Position numbers and translations under genes: made by a program. A stretch of 64,000 nucleotides of DNA from Otis tarda (lineage: Eukaryota > Chordata > Aves > Otidiformes > Otididae), in assembly GCA_026413225.1 (NCBI GenBank), contig CM048552.1, positions 45,027,001 through 45,091,000 of the forward strand, given 5' to 3'. The notes below the pieces were generated by a model, which worked only from the letters and a program-made list of their open reading frames with translations, was not told the origin of the DNA and searched no databases. Positions 1 to 12,909 of this stretch are shown piece after piece. Each line of letters begins with the position of its first letter. Position 1 is the first letter of the stretch.

Positions 1-111
1 AGCCTTTTCCAGAAATCCTTCCAGGGCAGCATCACCTTCTTGGCAGGGTGGAAGACGGATGCGAGTCCTGATTTTTCGGAGCGGTTTCGAACAGAAGTAG
101 CTTTCATATGA
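1..111. other. Coding-like, CpG-rich segment at window edge (strand unresolved)
   Basis: The first 111 bases hold several CpGs in a CpG-poor surrounding, which suggests coding constraint. On the plus strand, frame 1 is open from base 1 and stops with TGA at 109-111, giving a 36-residue C-terminus that ends in RTEVAFI. On the minus strand two frames are also open. One starts at an ATG at 105-107 (MKATSVRNR...) and runs to the window edge through a basic and aromatic stretch (PWKDFWKR). The other starts at an ATG at 112-114. The plus frame and the first minus frame share wobble positions, so third-base GC cannot separate them. I do not recognise any of the three products. A plus-strand terminal exon fits the polyadenylation-like signal downstream; a minus-strand exon fits the acceptor-like sequences near 195-215 and 320-340. 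Confidence 0.35.
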
Positions 112-175
112 CATTTGATTTGGTTACAGAACCAGAGTCACTGTGCATATGCAGGTTGCTGGGCGTATCACTGCT

Positions 176-219
176 TTGGTACAGCCTAAGAGCCCCTTTT
201 CAGCTGCAATGGGAAGAGG
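176..219. repeat. Copy 1 of a ~45-bp dispersed repeat
   Basis: About 44 bases beginning TTGGTACAGCCTAAGAGCCC match 1605-1648 with only a few differences. Read on the minus strand, both copies contain CTTCCCATTGCAG, a good splice-acceptor shape, followed by a shared stretch. I do not recognise it as a known mobile element. Confidence 0.6.
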
Positions 220-609
220 CTTCAAGCCTCCCTTTGGTCTTTCTTTCCTTTTTGTACTTGCTTGTTCTCCATCTCTAGAAAAATGTAGCTATCATCTGCC
301 ATGTTTAATACTGCAACAGAAAGAAAAATGGAGCAGATTCCTTTTCTTCTCTTACAATGCCTACATAATGGCTTTTATAAAATATAAATTTGAAATGAAA
401 CACCCCAGATGTTTTAATGACAGATTAAATACATTGCTGTATGCAGAACTGTATTGTATAGTACTGCTTTTATACTAAATTGCTCTTCAGAAAAGTAGTC
501 TTTATTGTTCATATACTTGACAAATACCATACCTGTAGAAATTATTTCAGATATTACAGTACAGTGCACACATTACTTTTTAGCACGTGAACAAAACATC
601 CTCCACTCA

Positions 610-615
610 AATAAA
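610..615 (+). promoter_or_regulatory. Candidate polyadenylation signal
   Basis: AATAAA followed within a few bases by a GTGTGTTTTTGTG run, which looks like a downstream GU-rich element. It is meaningful only if a plus-strand transcript ends here. Confidence 0.3.
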
Positions 616-700
616 GTGTGTTTTTGTGAAATATTTTGTTGGCGTGCAGGCTATCTATCCTCTTTTAAAATATGCAGTACTGGGAATGAAGATGCAGTCC

Positions 701-748
701 AAATTAAAAAAAACAAAACCAAAACAAAACAAAAACAACAAAAAAACC
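701..748. repeat. A-rich simple repeat (AAAAC-like)
   Basis: The run is made of A tracts interrupted by single C residues, with an imperfect AAAAC period. It could be a decayed poly(A) tail, but I see no retroelement body before it. Confidence 0.7.
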
Positions 749-1569
749 CAAAGCTAAGCACCTAAATCGTCAAAATAATGCTTTTTCACTTTAAAACATA
801 TCACAAACCTTACAGATCACGAAAAATGAAAAAATCTTCCCTGAATCACTAATGCCAGAGGAAAAAGAGATTAGGTCTTATGTAAGTTTGTCAAGTTAAT
901 TGTAAATTGTAATAGCTGTTCAAAATGAGAATACTTCAGTTTGTGGCACTCATTTTATATTCATACAAACTGTATTTGGAGTATAAATATTTAACACCAG
1001 GACTCTACCATTTGGAGTCTCTGTAGGCAGTGGCAGTATCTTCTGTGAGCTGATTTGTAAGTAGGCATGTAGCAAGGGGGACATACAACAGAGTATTCCC
1101 ACTTTTGATATCTGGAGGTCAGAGTATGAATCATCTCTTAGAAAAACCCAACGGGATTTCTGATTTTCAAGTTCACCAGATATTTGGGTTACAAAAGAAG
1201 CTTGGAATACAGATAATCTAAAGCTGTGAGGAGGGCAGGTGGCCAGAGGGGAGGTGTAGCAATGCTCTGTCAATGCGCAGGCAGATCTCAGCCCCCAAGG
1301 ACACGCTCCTTTGGCAAAACCTGGGTAAAATCCCAAGGTGTAGCTTAACAGGTAGAACGGCACATGTTTCCCAGTGAGGTCTCTAGGCTAGATACACAGT
1401 ACACTCTCTTAGTATCTGTAGCAAAAGTTTGTCCTTCTATATATTTTGAATTATTTTCATTTGGAGATTTTAAGATGTGGGCATATTTTGTTATTCTGCC
1501 CTGTAGTAAAGCTTCCATATGGTCCTTCTTGTTACTGTGGGCAAATGCTGATAAGGCAATTAGTTTAGT
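749..1569. other. Noncoding stretch, nothing recognised
   Basis: This is AT-rich sequence. A 137-codon minus-strand open frame at 950-1363 is no longer than expected for the best chance ORFs in 64 kb, and it has no family resemblance I can see. Confidence 0.5.
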
Positions 1570-1606
1570 TATTTATATTTATTTATATATTTATATTTAT
1601 TTATTT
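1570..1606. repeat. TTTAT/TATA simple repeat
   Basis: Imperfect TTTA and TTTAT units lie directly next to copy 2 of the ~45-bp repeat. Confidence 0.75.
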
Positions 1607-1648
1607 GGTACAGCCTAAGAGCCCATTTTCCACTGCAATGGGAAGTGG
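1605..1648. repeat. Copy 2 of a ~45-bp dispersed repeat
   Basis: It matches 176-219 closely and then diverges on both sides. One side runs straight into the TTTAT simple repeat; the other keeps only weak similarity (CTTCAA) to copy 1. Confidence 0.6.
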
Positions 1649-2994
1649 TAGTGTCCTTCAAAGAAGCAATGGATACATTCAGGGAATATAACCATCATTT
1701 ATTATGAGCTGTACTTCTTGATTTTTAATCTTTCCATACATTAAAAAATGTAACATCCCTTTCAGGAGGTCTGGAAACTTTATTTTTAATGTCCCACTGA
1801 AGGTATAGAATTCAGAGGGGGTTGCATTTGCACCTGGTCTGAAGGACCTCCACTTTTCTGATATTGCCAAGAAAACGCAAAACTCCTTCTGTATTATTTA
1901 GTTAGGAGGTTTGAGGTCTTTTGTAATATCCAGTACTTCATTTGGAACACAAAATTAATTCAAAGCAGATGGAGATAGTTTTTATTTACATATGTTCTTC
2001 TACCATGTTAATAGTTTTAAATCAAAAATGCCCCATACAGTCACAAAACTTCAAATGCAAGTTCAAAAGAGAAAGCTCACAATCTAAGAGTTTATGATTT
2101 AAGACAAGCTCATTATGACAGACTGCAGCACTCAGCTTCAAGGTAAGTGAATGTGAGTGTCTTCTGTGCTAAAACTGCTCTTCTATGAATGGTTAAAATA
2201 ATTATTTGTTATTTGCTTTCCACCTGCCAGAACCATCAGTTGAAGAAGTATTACCCAGCTGAGCTTTGCAACATCTCTGTGAAGATCCATAATGTTACAG
2301 ATTAAAGTTTAGCTAGAGAAATTGTCTGGTTCACTTTTGGACTGGAGGAGTAAGCTATGGCTGCTGTTTCCTCTGTCCTTAGAAAGATATTCATCCATAC
2401 TGAAACTGAAAAAACAATATATATACCAGAAAATAGAGGAATTGTAATGAAACCAGAGAAAGCACCTGCCCCATCGTTTGAATTGCTTGTTTCAAGAGAA
2501 TAAAGCTTAATCTGTATCTAGAGCATTTTTAAACACAAAAGTATGCTGAGTCAAATCTAATTATGGCATGACCAATTATTCAGTATTATTAGGTTTTATT
2601 AGCCCTGATTTAATGCTGAATGAAACATCTGTAGCTTAAACAGCAAAATTTACTTGAACAATTATATTGTTTAAAGAATGTACAACTGTGTACAATATAA
2701 TCAGCTACTTGTAAAGCTTGCAGGAAAAATAGCCAGTGACAATCTGCTGGCATTTAACCAGCTCCACAGCCTCTTCCCTTTTATATCCAGCCTTATTCCT
2801 AAAAGGGTTGATACTTGGTCAGTGACTTTTACAATATTTTTTCAAAGCATCAGATAATTATATGTAAATCTGTTATCTTCGCTGGTCAGTTCCGTATGGT
2901 TGGATAGGTAAACAGAGTGAAGAGCAATCCACACAGCTGATGGAACCTGGGGTAGCCCACTAGTTGTTAACTTTCTTCACAGCAGCCCCTGTGG
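1649..2994. other. Noncoding stretch
   Basis: There is no convincing exon. A plus-strand AAG|GTAAGTG near 2140 looks like a strong donor site, but no exon can be defined before it. A 63-codon minus-strand frame at 1679-1870 contains AATAAA motifs and no CpG, and reads as chance. Confidence 0.5.
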
Positions 2995-3544
2995 TGCTGG
3001 TTTGGATTTGTGGCTAAAACGGAGTTAATAACACACCAGTGTTTTGGTTATTAGTTTAGTTTATTCAGGAGACAGAACTGTTCCTCAAAAAAAAAAAAAC
3101 CAAAAACCTCCCTTCACTGGAGTTTAATTATATCTGGTAACATCTCTTAGATATGTTAGAAGCAAGCTGACCAAATGCAAGCTGATTCCATACTGTATGA
3201 TGTCGTGCTCAGCAATGAAACTAGGGCAGGAGGCTGGAGGGGAGTCTGCTGTTCAAGGACTGGCTGGACATTGGTTGATTGGTGGTGAGCAATTGTTTTC
3301 ATTTGAATAACTTGTGGTTTTTGAAGTTTATTTTTCTCTCTTTGTTATTTTCTTTTTCATTACAATTTTTTAATTAATTATTATTAATAATATTATGCTT
3401 TGTTTCAATTGTTTAACTGTCTTTATCTTAACCCATGAGTTTTCTCACTTTTACTTTTCCGATTCTCTCCCCCTGTCCTTTTAGGAGAGGAGTGAGTGAG
3501 CAACTGTGTGCTACTTAGTTGTTGTCTGGGGTTAAACCACAACA
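2995..3544 (+). mobile_element. Old solo LTR of an avian endogenous retrovirus
   Basis: The sequence follows, in order, the landmarks of a long terminal repeat I know from bird genomes: a TGCTGGTTTGG start, TAACACACCAGTGTTTTGG, a GACTGGCTGGACATTGG block, GGTGGTGAGCAATTG, ACTGTCTTTATCTTAACCCA, GATTCTCTCCCCCTGTCC, and the end GGGGTTAAACCACAACA. It is about 550 bp, on the plus strand, and diverged, with AT-rich expansion near 3350-3400. No internal retroviral genes lie on either side. I find no clear target-site duplication, which suits an old insertion. Which retroviral class it belongs to is inference. Confidence 0.8.
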
Positions 3545-6500
3545 AGTAGTAATGGTAATTTGCCACAATAAAAAAATTTTAGTTTCATCTTTATGAAAGG
3601 ACAGTATGAGTGCCACCATTTGGTAACAATTTTTCCACAGATGCTAGCAGTCCAAAATAAAGCACTCTGTCAATTGAGGGACAGGATTTCTTGCATAGTG
3701 ATGCCAATGCTGAGAGAACAAGTTCCCCAGGGAACTGAGATTTCCATATCGAAGACATAATAGACTTACTTTTTTATTTATTTTATTGGAAAAAGTTAAG
3801 CCATCAGGCACAGGGAAGACCAATGGATTTTTTTTTTCTCACAGAGTATTATGAGTAAGCAGCATCAGTCATTTTTATGACATGCTTCAATTTTATGAAA
3901 ACAATATGAAAAAAATCCCTCCCTGTATGTCTCCTGGACCTAACAACACTTTCAAAAGCATAAATATTAATAAAGGTATATATTTTAGAAGTGTTGCAAT
4001 TTCTGGATAAGGACAGACAAAAAGACTGCAATAAAGTTAAAAGATTATTGTGCCTTCAGGTCTTCTCCAGGACTTTCAGAAAAAAAAAATCATGAGAATG
4101 TTTGAGTCTCTTCTAAGAATTAGGATATATGTGTAATTTTAGCAGGTTATTTTTAGATTCTGAGGTTATAATAACCCAAATTTCAGTATCAGTAGTAAAC
4201 TATCTTTGAAGTACTAAAGCAATGGGTTTTGTCTTGTGCGCTTTCTTTGGAGTATCTAACACTAACAAAATATTTTAGAAACATTGATTAGCTGGAAAAA
4301 GGAAGATGAAACACTGAAAACCACTAAAGGTTGAGGGGGAAAAAAGTCAGAAATAGGGGTTTCTAAGCTCAATTCAGTTCTTACTAATGTCAGTAAGACC
4401 TTTTCACACTGACTTCGCAGTACTGGGGAACAACCTCCTTAACGGCAAAAGAAATAGAGGTTAAAGATTAGATAAAAGATGATTTTTTGAAAGAGTTGAG
4501 ATCATTATAACAGAGGACTGTGATACATTTCAGAATACTTAAACTTTCAGTAAATGCAGAAGATTTGAAGCTTCCAGAAACAAATAAGGTTATTAAAACT
4601 TTACTGTAGATGTGTGATATTGGAAGCAAATTTTTGCAGGATAGTTCATTTATCCAAGACTCCTACTCACGACTGTATTTTTTACAAAGCAATTGTTAGA
4701 TGAATGCTAAAACCAATACAAAATTACTGTGTGAATCTGGTGTATTTTTATATACCTGGACATGGAACCAGTCAATTTTTCTATTACAATAAAGGTTCAA
4801 AATGTATGCCTTTTTCTTAATCATAACTTTTGAAAATAGTTAGGTGCAGTTTCTCAATTCCTGATTGAAGTGTTTGACAAAGAATTTTGCTTTAGTTTAG
4901 GTAATTTTCTCTACAATATTCTCACTACTATTTCATCCTTTTACTCAAGTAAACTCAAGTTTATAAACCATTTCAGCAACTGCTTTACCTGCCCTCTGAA
5001 CAGGTTTTAATAAAGGTAGCACCCAAAACTCTGTAATTCTAGGAACTGACTCAAGTAATGTGTCACATTACTGTGTTATTCATTCCCCCTCCCAAATATT
5101 TTTTTTTTTCTAACAGAGAAATGAAACTGCAACAGCAAAACAGTCATCCAAACATTGGATATTTGAGAGAAGTATTCTCCCTAAACCTACTCCTTCTGTC
5201 TTCATTGTAATTAATAACAATTTAAATGAAATGAAGTATGGCTTACATGCCAGTGAATACATTCTAAAACATACATAATGGCCTCATAATAATGAGTGGG
5301 AAAAAGCAATTAGCAGGACTTTAAATAAAAAAAAATATTGCTTGATTATGATATCAGTCACTCAGAAGCCTAATAAACATTATTTCCACCTTATATAAAA
5401 ATTGACACTAAACCAAAATTGCCCAGAATACTGTTTTAGCCCAAACAGCAGATCAGTCTCTAGACTCTTTCTGCATTCGTTGGAGATAGTTTGGATCCAG
5501 GAGAAAGCTGTTCAAAACAGAAATGGGATTTGGGCAGTCTGTATTACCTTTCCTGGCTAAGGAGTCTAGACAGACAAGAATATGATGTCATAGGTGATTT
5601 TGATAGTGTGACTATGTTTAGGTATCCCTCACAGAGAATTCAAGACAGAAAAATCCTTTCTTGCTCCTGCAGAAGACAGCAGGAGTTTTTCTGTGACATC
5701 ATTGGGGACAGCAGCGTTTAAAGCAGTAGTTAATCCTACTGAATGACCAGGAGGTGAGCGTAATCTACGTTGATAAATACACTCTCTATAATTTCTTATT
5801 TCTGAAATGCAGTTTCATAGCATGGAGTATGAAGTCATCCCAGGTTTTCAGTCCTTATAATTAATCCAAGCTTCCTCCAGAAAATGTAAGATCTGTTACT
5901 TCAGCTGTTTTTCAAAAGACTGGCCTCAATACTTTGGGTTTTCTCCCTTTCCACCTTCTTGACATGCTGTAGAAAGAACAGACAGACTACCCCAAAGTAT
6001 TCCAAAATATGCCCATGTACCCTTTCATTCATATCAGTGTCCTGGAAAACTGCAAAGAAATGCAAATGGACAAAGAGGCTTGTGCTGCACTGTAAGCACT
6101 TCCCATGCTGAACTCATGGGATGAGTGATGCTGTCTTATGTTTGAAGGATCCAACAGTTTGTGTGTTCTGGACTTTTAGTACATCTGTGCCAACAATATA
6201 AGTTGCGTACCTCAACTGTCTAAACTAAAACGAGAAAATAATGCCTTTCTATATGAAACTTTCTGGCTTATTTCCTAGCTTGTAAAAATAGCTAGCAATT
6301 TAAAATAATGTGGAGAAGAAATAATAATTTAAAGTACATTAAAATATTTAGCAACTTGGAAAACATAATGGGAGATTTATATTTTTTTCATTGCCAGTAC
6401 CATCTATCATTGCCTCTTCAGAAAATTCATATAATCTGCAACCCTGATATTTTTTGTTAATACCAAATTTACATGAGGTTCCCTGGGAAACTGGAAAGCT

Positions 6501-9500
6501 ACTCTGCAAAAGCTGATATACGATATTGAAATTCTTGTTTCACCTCAAACTGACAAGAAAATTCCATTTAGTCTTTATTAACTTATTCCACTGCAATTTC
6601 AAATATTTTAAAGAATTCTGTAGCTTCTGTTCACTGCTTACTGTAAGCGGAATACTTCGGTATAACTTCAACAGAATGATATAATGCACTGAAGGACTCT
6701 TTCAAATGACACTTGGAAGAATATCATAGTGTCAATTTTTCTTATAATATAATTTTTTGTGCATCCTAGAGTGAAAACACACACAGACCGAACTTGTATG
6801 GAGACCAGTATATTATATAGCACGGTTTGTATTACCATACCTAAGTCTCTTTGTTCGGTAGAATACAAACTCAAAACTTGAGCTGACAGATCTTTAGCAT
6901 GGAAAGACTAGACATTCTATATAATTGCTGGTTGCCAAGAAACAGGAGTGAAAATAACATAGAGTGTACATGATGACTAATCTTCCCTACGAATAAGGTA
7001 GAATTTTGCTGTGTCCTGTGTTTCCATGAGCCATCCCAGTAGAACATGGAGCATAGTCATATATCTGTAAAGAGGGAGGAAGGAATTGACTCACAGTTGG
7101 GTTCTCTCTTCTTCAATACTCCCTATGAAGTGGTACACCAGAGGAGGGAAGATGTTGCTTCTCTAGTGCCTGGGAATGTAAAGAGGGATATTTCTGTAGT
7201 CACTTGTACCTTATCTGCTAACTGCATACAATCTTTTTGTCCACAAACTTGTTGATTTTTTAAAGGAGTATATAGTAAGGCGGAGCCACTGAATATCTAT
7301 CGCTTATTCAGTATCCCCTGAAGGCTCTGGACAAATATGCAACTTATTTTCTTCGGATGTTTAGATTCATAAATTTATCCCAAATTATTTAACTTGTAAA
7401 ATTACTTTAATATACACTTACTTCCTTATATACAAGTTATTATCGTATTTCAACAATTGTTTAGTTCAAAAATTGTTTAGTTTTCCTTGTTAGTTACAGG
7501 AAGGAAAGGAAGAAGAACCTGAAAGTAGAATGATGTAATCATAGTGAACTTGTGAAACAACAAAACAAAACTTTTCAACAGTATTTTTAATAGTAAACAA
7601 TGATTACAAAATGCTCCCTGCTGTGGTATTGACATTCTAAGAAAGTAGCTTGTTCGAATAAACCTGGGGGAACAATGCAGCTTAGAGAACCACTCAGAGA
7701 GTATGCATTCATAGCTGATTAAAGTAGTTCAAGAGGTAACTGCCTGTGCCTGCATTTTATTTCCTCTTATTTCTTATGATTTTAACATGGTTTGATTATT
7801 TGCTTGTTTGTTTAGAAATTTGATTCGGTTTTACACTTATCAAAGATAATTATGATGTGATTTTCAATGTAATTTTTCTGGATGTTTAACGCAGGTAGTG
7901 ATTCTCAAAAAAAAAGAAGAAAAATTACTGAGCCAGCATACTACGTGACCTAAGATACATACTCTTAGCACTAAAAAACCCCAATTCTCTTTAATATTTT
8001 CAATTATATATATGTGTATGTGTAATCATTGCTTGTAAATTTGCCTAACACGTCCCTTAAATGTGACTCCATCCTTCTGCACTGTTCTACATAGTTCTGT
8101 GGTTTCTCTGGCATGTGAGGAAGATCATGAAAGCTCTAGCATAGAGGTCTAGTTATTCTCTAGTGAATATAAGAATGGAACTTCTAACAAAAGTACATCT
8201 GTCTTTTTACCGTACTCTCAGGGAGAGGAGCAAATTCACTTACTCCTTCAGAGTAAGCAACTGTCATTCCTCTCCTAAACACTAGGTTCTGATTTCAGGG
8301 CTGATCTCTGTTCTACTACGTTTCACAAATATGTTGCTGAGAAGGGTTTTCAATTACATATAAATCAAGAGCCAAAACAAAAACTTGAGGGGTAATATGA
8401 TTGCAATTGAAATCATTCAGACTTGTCCCTTCACAATCCTCTTTTACTTACTTTACTTTCAGTCATGAAGAGAGATATAAGCGAAGCTTTTAGCCTATTC
8501 CTGAAACCGTCTCTGCTTTTACATGTCTCATGGAATAAAGCTCTTTTAATGTTACACCTGAACTTGAATGTAAAGCACATAAGCCAATATCCAACCTGTA
8601 AAAGCTAGAGAGGTTAGTTGGTCTGGACTGCATCATCTCAGTTCTGAAGTTGTGCAGGAAAAGGCAAATTCTGACTTTCTCCCACCAGGCTCCTCCCTGG
8701 GACACATTTCCGACTACTCCTGATAATGCTGATTATTTTCTGCCTTTTTAGCGCTTACATATGTGCCATGTTTCCTAAGATTCATTTTCTTGAAATAGAG
8801 AAATGAGTTTGATATCCAAATGAATCCATCTATATCCTCTCATATGGTGTCTGGTGTCTGTTCTAGTAAGCAGTCTTTCCTGATCCATACAAAAGAATAT
8901 TTAGCTAGTCCTAAGACTGTTCCCCCAAGAGCGATTGGGTAAGGACTAATATTTTTATATACTGTGTTGCTGTGTATGCAGGCTAAAAGCAAAGGCTAAG
9001 GAGCCAAGACAAATTTTCTTAAAAGTGTGCAGGCATTTGGCAAATCAAGTGTTATTTTCATTCAGTTACCTTCTTTTTTAGGTAATAAAAGATCGCAGCA
9101 TAGAGAATGGGGCATTTGAAAGGTTGTAAGTAGTCTTTCCACTTTTTCACTCACAGACTTGTTTTGAAGAGGTTTTAGTGGTATCTTTTAAAGGTATTGA
9201 AGACATTACTCATACAAAAAGCTAAAGGCTGTCTTTGAGATTCTCCCAGAAGAGATCATCAGTAGTACTTCTAGAGGAAATTTATTTTTATATTCTGTAT
9301 TTTTTTTTTTAAGAAAGAGCTGTAACGACAGATCTCAATCTTAGATTCTTAAATACTTATCTGCCTACTGACTTGTAGGCAGAGACTTGAAAGCTAAAAC
9401 GAGCACCATGCATTGCTTCCTTTCATTCCATGGAACATCCAGTGCCTGTACCAGTTCTACAACTTTGGCAGAAGATTGTCCATGGGATTGGACAGATAAT

Positions 9501-12416
9501 TGCCCTCCTACTTCATTTTTTTATGAACCAAGTAAGAAAACAGATGTCATCTCCCTCACATAGTCATTTATTTAATATAGTTTCTGTGCTTTCTCTTTCT
9601 AAACATACAAGGAGCAGATTGTGCAAACAATTAATGTAGAACTTTACTGTTTATTAATAAACAGAATCTTTTGGGGACAAATTGAGGGAGGAAACAACAG
9701 TACCTGGAAGTAAATGATTGAGTGGTATGAGAAACATTATTCTCATACAGTACCTGTGGTCTTACGGGTAAAACAGCTCAGCAAAAAAGGGAGACTACAC
9801 AGGTTCCTTTTATAGTGATTATGAACAAGAAATATCTTCTTTCTGGCTCTTTCTGAATTTTCTGCAACTTACTAGGAGAGTGAAGAGGGATCTGAAAAAA
9901 AATTACCCTCAGTTCTTTGTCACTTGTTTTGCCTGTTTCCTGTGAAGGCGCCAGCAAAACTGTTTGTTAGGATCTCGTTTTTACACAAAATGCGGGTTGG
10001 TTTTCACCATATGTGTTCAGTTGTCTGTGGGGATTTACTCAGTGCTGTCTGAGGGTGGGATGCATGAAATTTCTGCATTTGCTATCTCTGAGGGATCAGA
10101 AAAAGCAGAGATGCTGTCCCTGAAGTGTGAGTCAGATACACAAAAGCGATAAAGGTTTAACAACTTTTGAATTAAAACTGTAGAAGCTAATTGGTGAAAC
10201 TAAAGTGTATTATTTATATATATATAATATTATCTATCTTCCAATCCCGTGAAACCTCTTATTGATATGGAATCAGAAGTTTGCTGTGTTTGGACGTACG
10301 TAACAGTAATGAATAGACCCCAAACTTGGAAGCATCTATGGCTGCCATGGAGACAGGGAAATGCTCACTGTGAAAAAGTCTTATGTGAAAGAGAACTTCA
10401 CTTTCTTGAGGGGTTTTTTTGGTGTTCTTTTATTTGATGGAATTTTGTGGCATATTCATTAAGCTCTGTTTATTGTGAAAAAAAAATACTGACCAAATAT
10501 AAAATTTTATTTCAAAACCATCACGTTCTTGTATTGAAAATAATCCCACAATTAAACTTTCTTTTCATAATCTCTTGTTTATAAGTTCTTTAAATAATTG
10601 ATTTTTGGTCAGTGTGTCACCTCCAACTGTTTTCAAAAAGTTGCTCCCTTCTTTCCCTGCATCCATTTCAGACATTCACATGTCAGTGTAGAGATGTCCT
10701 TCCTCCCAAGGAACTACGCAGTGACATTAAGGCAGGATTCATTTCATGGAGCTAAAGATGTCAACAAAGTCAGCATTAATGTTTGAGTCATTTTTCTAGT
10801 TTTCCTAGAAGTGCCTCTAATCAATAAGAATTTCTAGACCACGGTTTGTCACACCTGCTTTAGATACCAAGGTGAAGTGAATCATAATTTTCAAGTGACC
10901 TTTTCTTTTTTTTTTTTCCCTGAAGAGTTCAGCTACAGTTAAATAAGAAGAATAAATATAAGGAATCCGTCCCTTCACTACCTGAACCAGTAGGATTAAA
11001 TTTGGTTGGGTATTGTTCTTCGTTTACTTACAAAGTATCTGCCCATTGTGTCTCTATTTTTTTCTCTACATATTACTCTTCCTTGCTGAAACTACTCCTA
11101 GTTGTAATTAATAAGCAATTTTTAGTTTCTGATTGTTTTTATTCCAAACAGTTGTACAGAATTGATCCTTTCCCCCTTCCTTATACTTATAAGAACTATC
11201 TTATTTCTCTTGCAAATTAAAAATTGTCCACCAAATGTAATTAGTAAAACAAGCATTTAAGCCCACAGGTAACTTTAAGTACTTTGGGAAGGTATTAGCA
11301 CAAAATGTGGCCTATATTTAAAGTTTTGCCGTAGTTTCACACCTAAAATAAAATATTTCTAGATGCAAAATGTCAGTAAAGGATTTAAATTTGCATTCAC
11401 TTTAAAAGATATTTAAATATATCTGCTTATTTTTAACTGCAATTTTTAGTAGAGACGGACTTAAGAAGCTTCTGTGTGCTTTGCAAAAGTAACTAGATAT
11501 GACCTGGGAAATATAACAGGAAAAAAGGGTGATAGATCCTATCTTTCCTAGCTTTAGGTAAACTACATCTTAGTTTTAGACTGACATATAGTTCAACAGC
11601 ATACATTTCATACCCTAAAGGATTGGAAATTTTGAAAATATTTATTTTTAAAAAATCTGTGAGAAGAAAAAAGTGGGAGATAGGTTTCTACCTGTCCAAA
11701 GAAATATTTCTCTTGGAAGGAACTCAATGAGTTTTCTGCTTGTATGTGATAATTCTTTATAATGAAATTACCAAATAGGTAGATAAACATTGCCAAAACT
11801 GACCGAACGTTAATACTCATACCCTCCTTCCGTAGCAAATTAGTGTAAATTCACTCTTTATAAAATGAGTCATAATAGAATCGCTTGGAGGTTATAGCTA
11901 TTTTTACAGTCTTGGTGCTCATTACTATGTGCATTAAAACAATTTTGCAGCACTTTAATTCTACAAATGAATGTTTACACTCACTTTATGGCTTATGTAT
12001 GTGGCAAAACTGATAGGTGACAGATAAAATCCAAAATTAAAGTTTTGTTTTATTCTACTTAAAGAAAAGAGACCTCTGTGTTTATATTTCTAGGTAGATT
12101 TCTTATTAATAGGATCTTCCTGTTATTTTTGGTGTAAGGTGGAAGAGAAGGTCAGTTACTTTGTCTGAAAAATAAAAGCAGAATATATGCCAACATGTTT
12201 TTCAAAATGGCAGAGTTTTATATTGTACATTGAAGACTGAATGATAACTTTAGAATGTCTGAACTTCATAGCTTTTTAGAAATAAAAAAAACTTAAAAGA
12301 AAAGGTGCCACAGAATATTGTTTGTGAAATTGCTAAAAATTATTTAACTTCTAATAAAATTTATAATGGTCTACACAAGTTCTGTTTCTTTTTTTTTTCT
12401 ATGAAGGCTTGATGCC
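3545..12416. other. Long noncoding stretch, nothing recognised
   Basis: This is AT-rich, CpG-poor sequence with only short ORFs (up to about 76 codons). Some minus-strand acceptor or donor look-alikes occur near 4030, 4085 and 4990, but none bounds a persuasive exon. I found no repeat family by eye. It could be intron or intergenic DNA. Confidence 0.5.
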
Positions 12417-12604
12417 ATGTTTATAGCTAATTCTTTGTTGAAAAGCATGGAGAGATTGTTTTGGTATGTGTTTGCAATCTGCATGTTGTGGGGACGGGTG
12501 GAGTGTTGATTAGCAATGTTTTACCGTACAGCTATAAATCAGTGCTGAAAGAAGTAGGAAGACAAGGACATCAACCCAATTTGCAAAAGATAGTAACAAT
12601 GCAG
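12417..12604 (+). repeat. Left arm of a ~188-bp inverted repeat
   Basis: This arm matches the reverse complement of 13301-13488 along its whole length, at roughly three-quarters identity by eye. Exact shared blocks include GTGTTTGCAATCTGCA, ATGTTTTAC, GGAAGACAA and ATAGTAACAAT in the same order. Similarity fades on both sides at matching places. Confidence 0.8.
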
Positions 12605-12909
12605 CTATGCTAAACTGAATTAAGTTTAGGGTCAGGAATCACGGAGTAGAATAATGCAAAGCAAGCTACTAGACCATTCTGCTTCATTTAGTCTGTGATG
12701 ATAATGAGGTATCACTGAATGCTAAACAGATTATACATGGAAATTTGGGCTTGGAAGAAAAGCTGTCATCTTTATTATAGTAATTGCAGAGACACTCAAC
12801 AACTTCATGACCCAAATATTTATTTTCACAAAAGATATTCAGTAGCCCCTCAATCTCAAATTAAATGTAAAAAAAGTCATTTTAAAAAATGTAATGTCAA
12901 AAATAATTG

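Larger units (their letters stand above)
112..640 (+). other. Possible 3' UTR-like stretch
   Basis: If the plus-strand reading of the edge segment is right, this would be its 3' untranslated region. It has no convincing ORF and ends with AATAAA at 610-615 followed at once by a GT-rich run, the usual arrangement of a vertebrate cleavage site. AATAAA is common by chance in AT-rich DNA. The same stretch also carries two minus-strand sequences shaped like splice acceptors (pyrimidine-rich, ending GCAG), so the minus-strand alternative stays open. Confidence 0.25.

Noticed and set aside
950..1363. 137-codon minus-strand ORF
   Set aside because: About as long as the best chance ORF expected in 64 kb of this composition; no splice context, CpG bias or recognisable motif.
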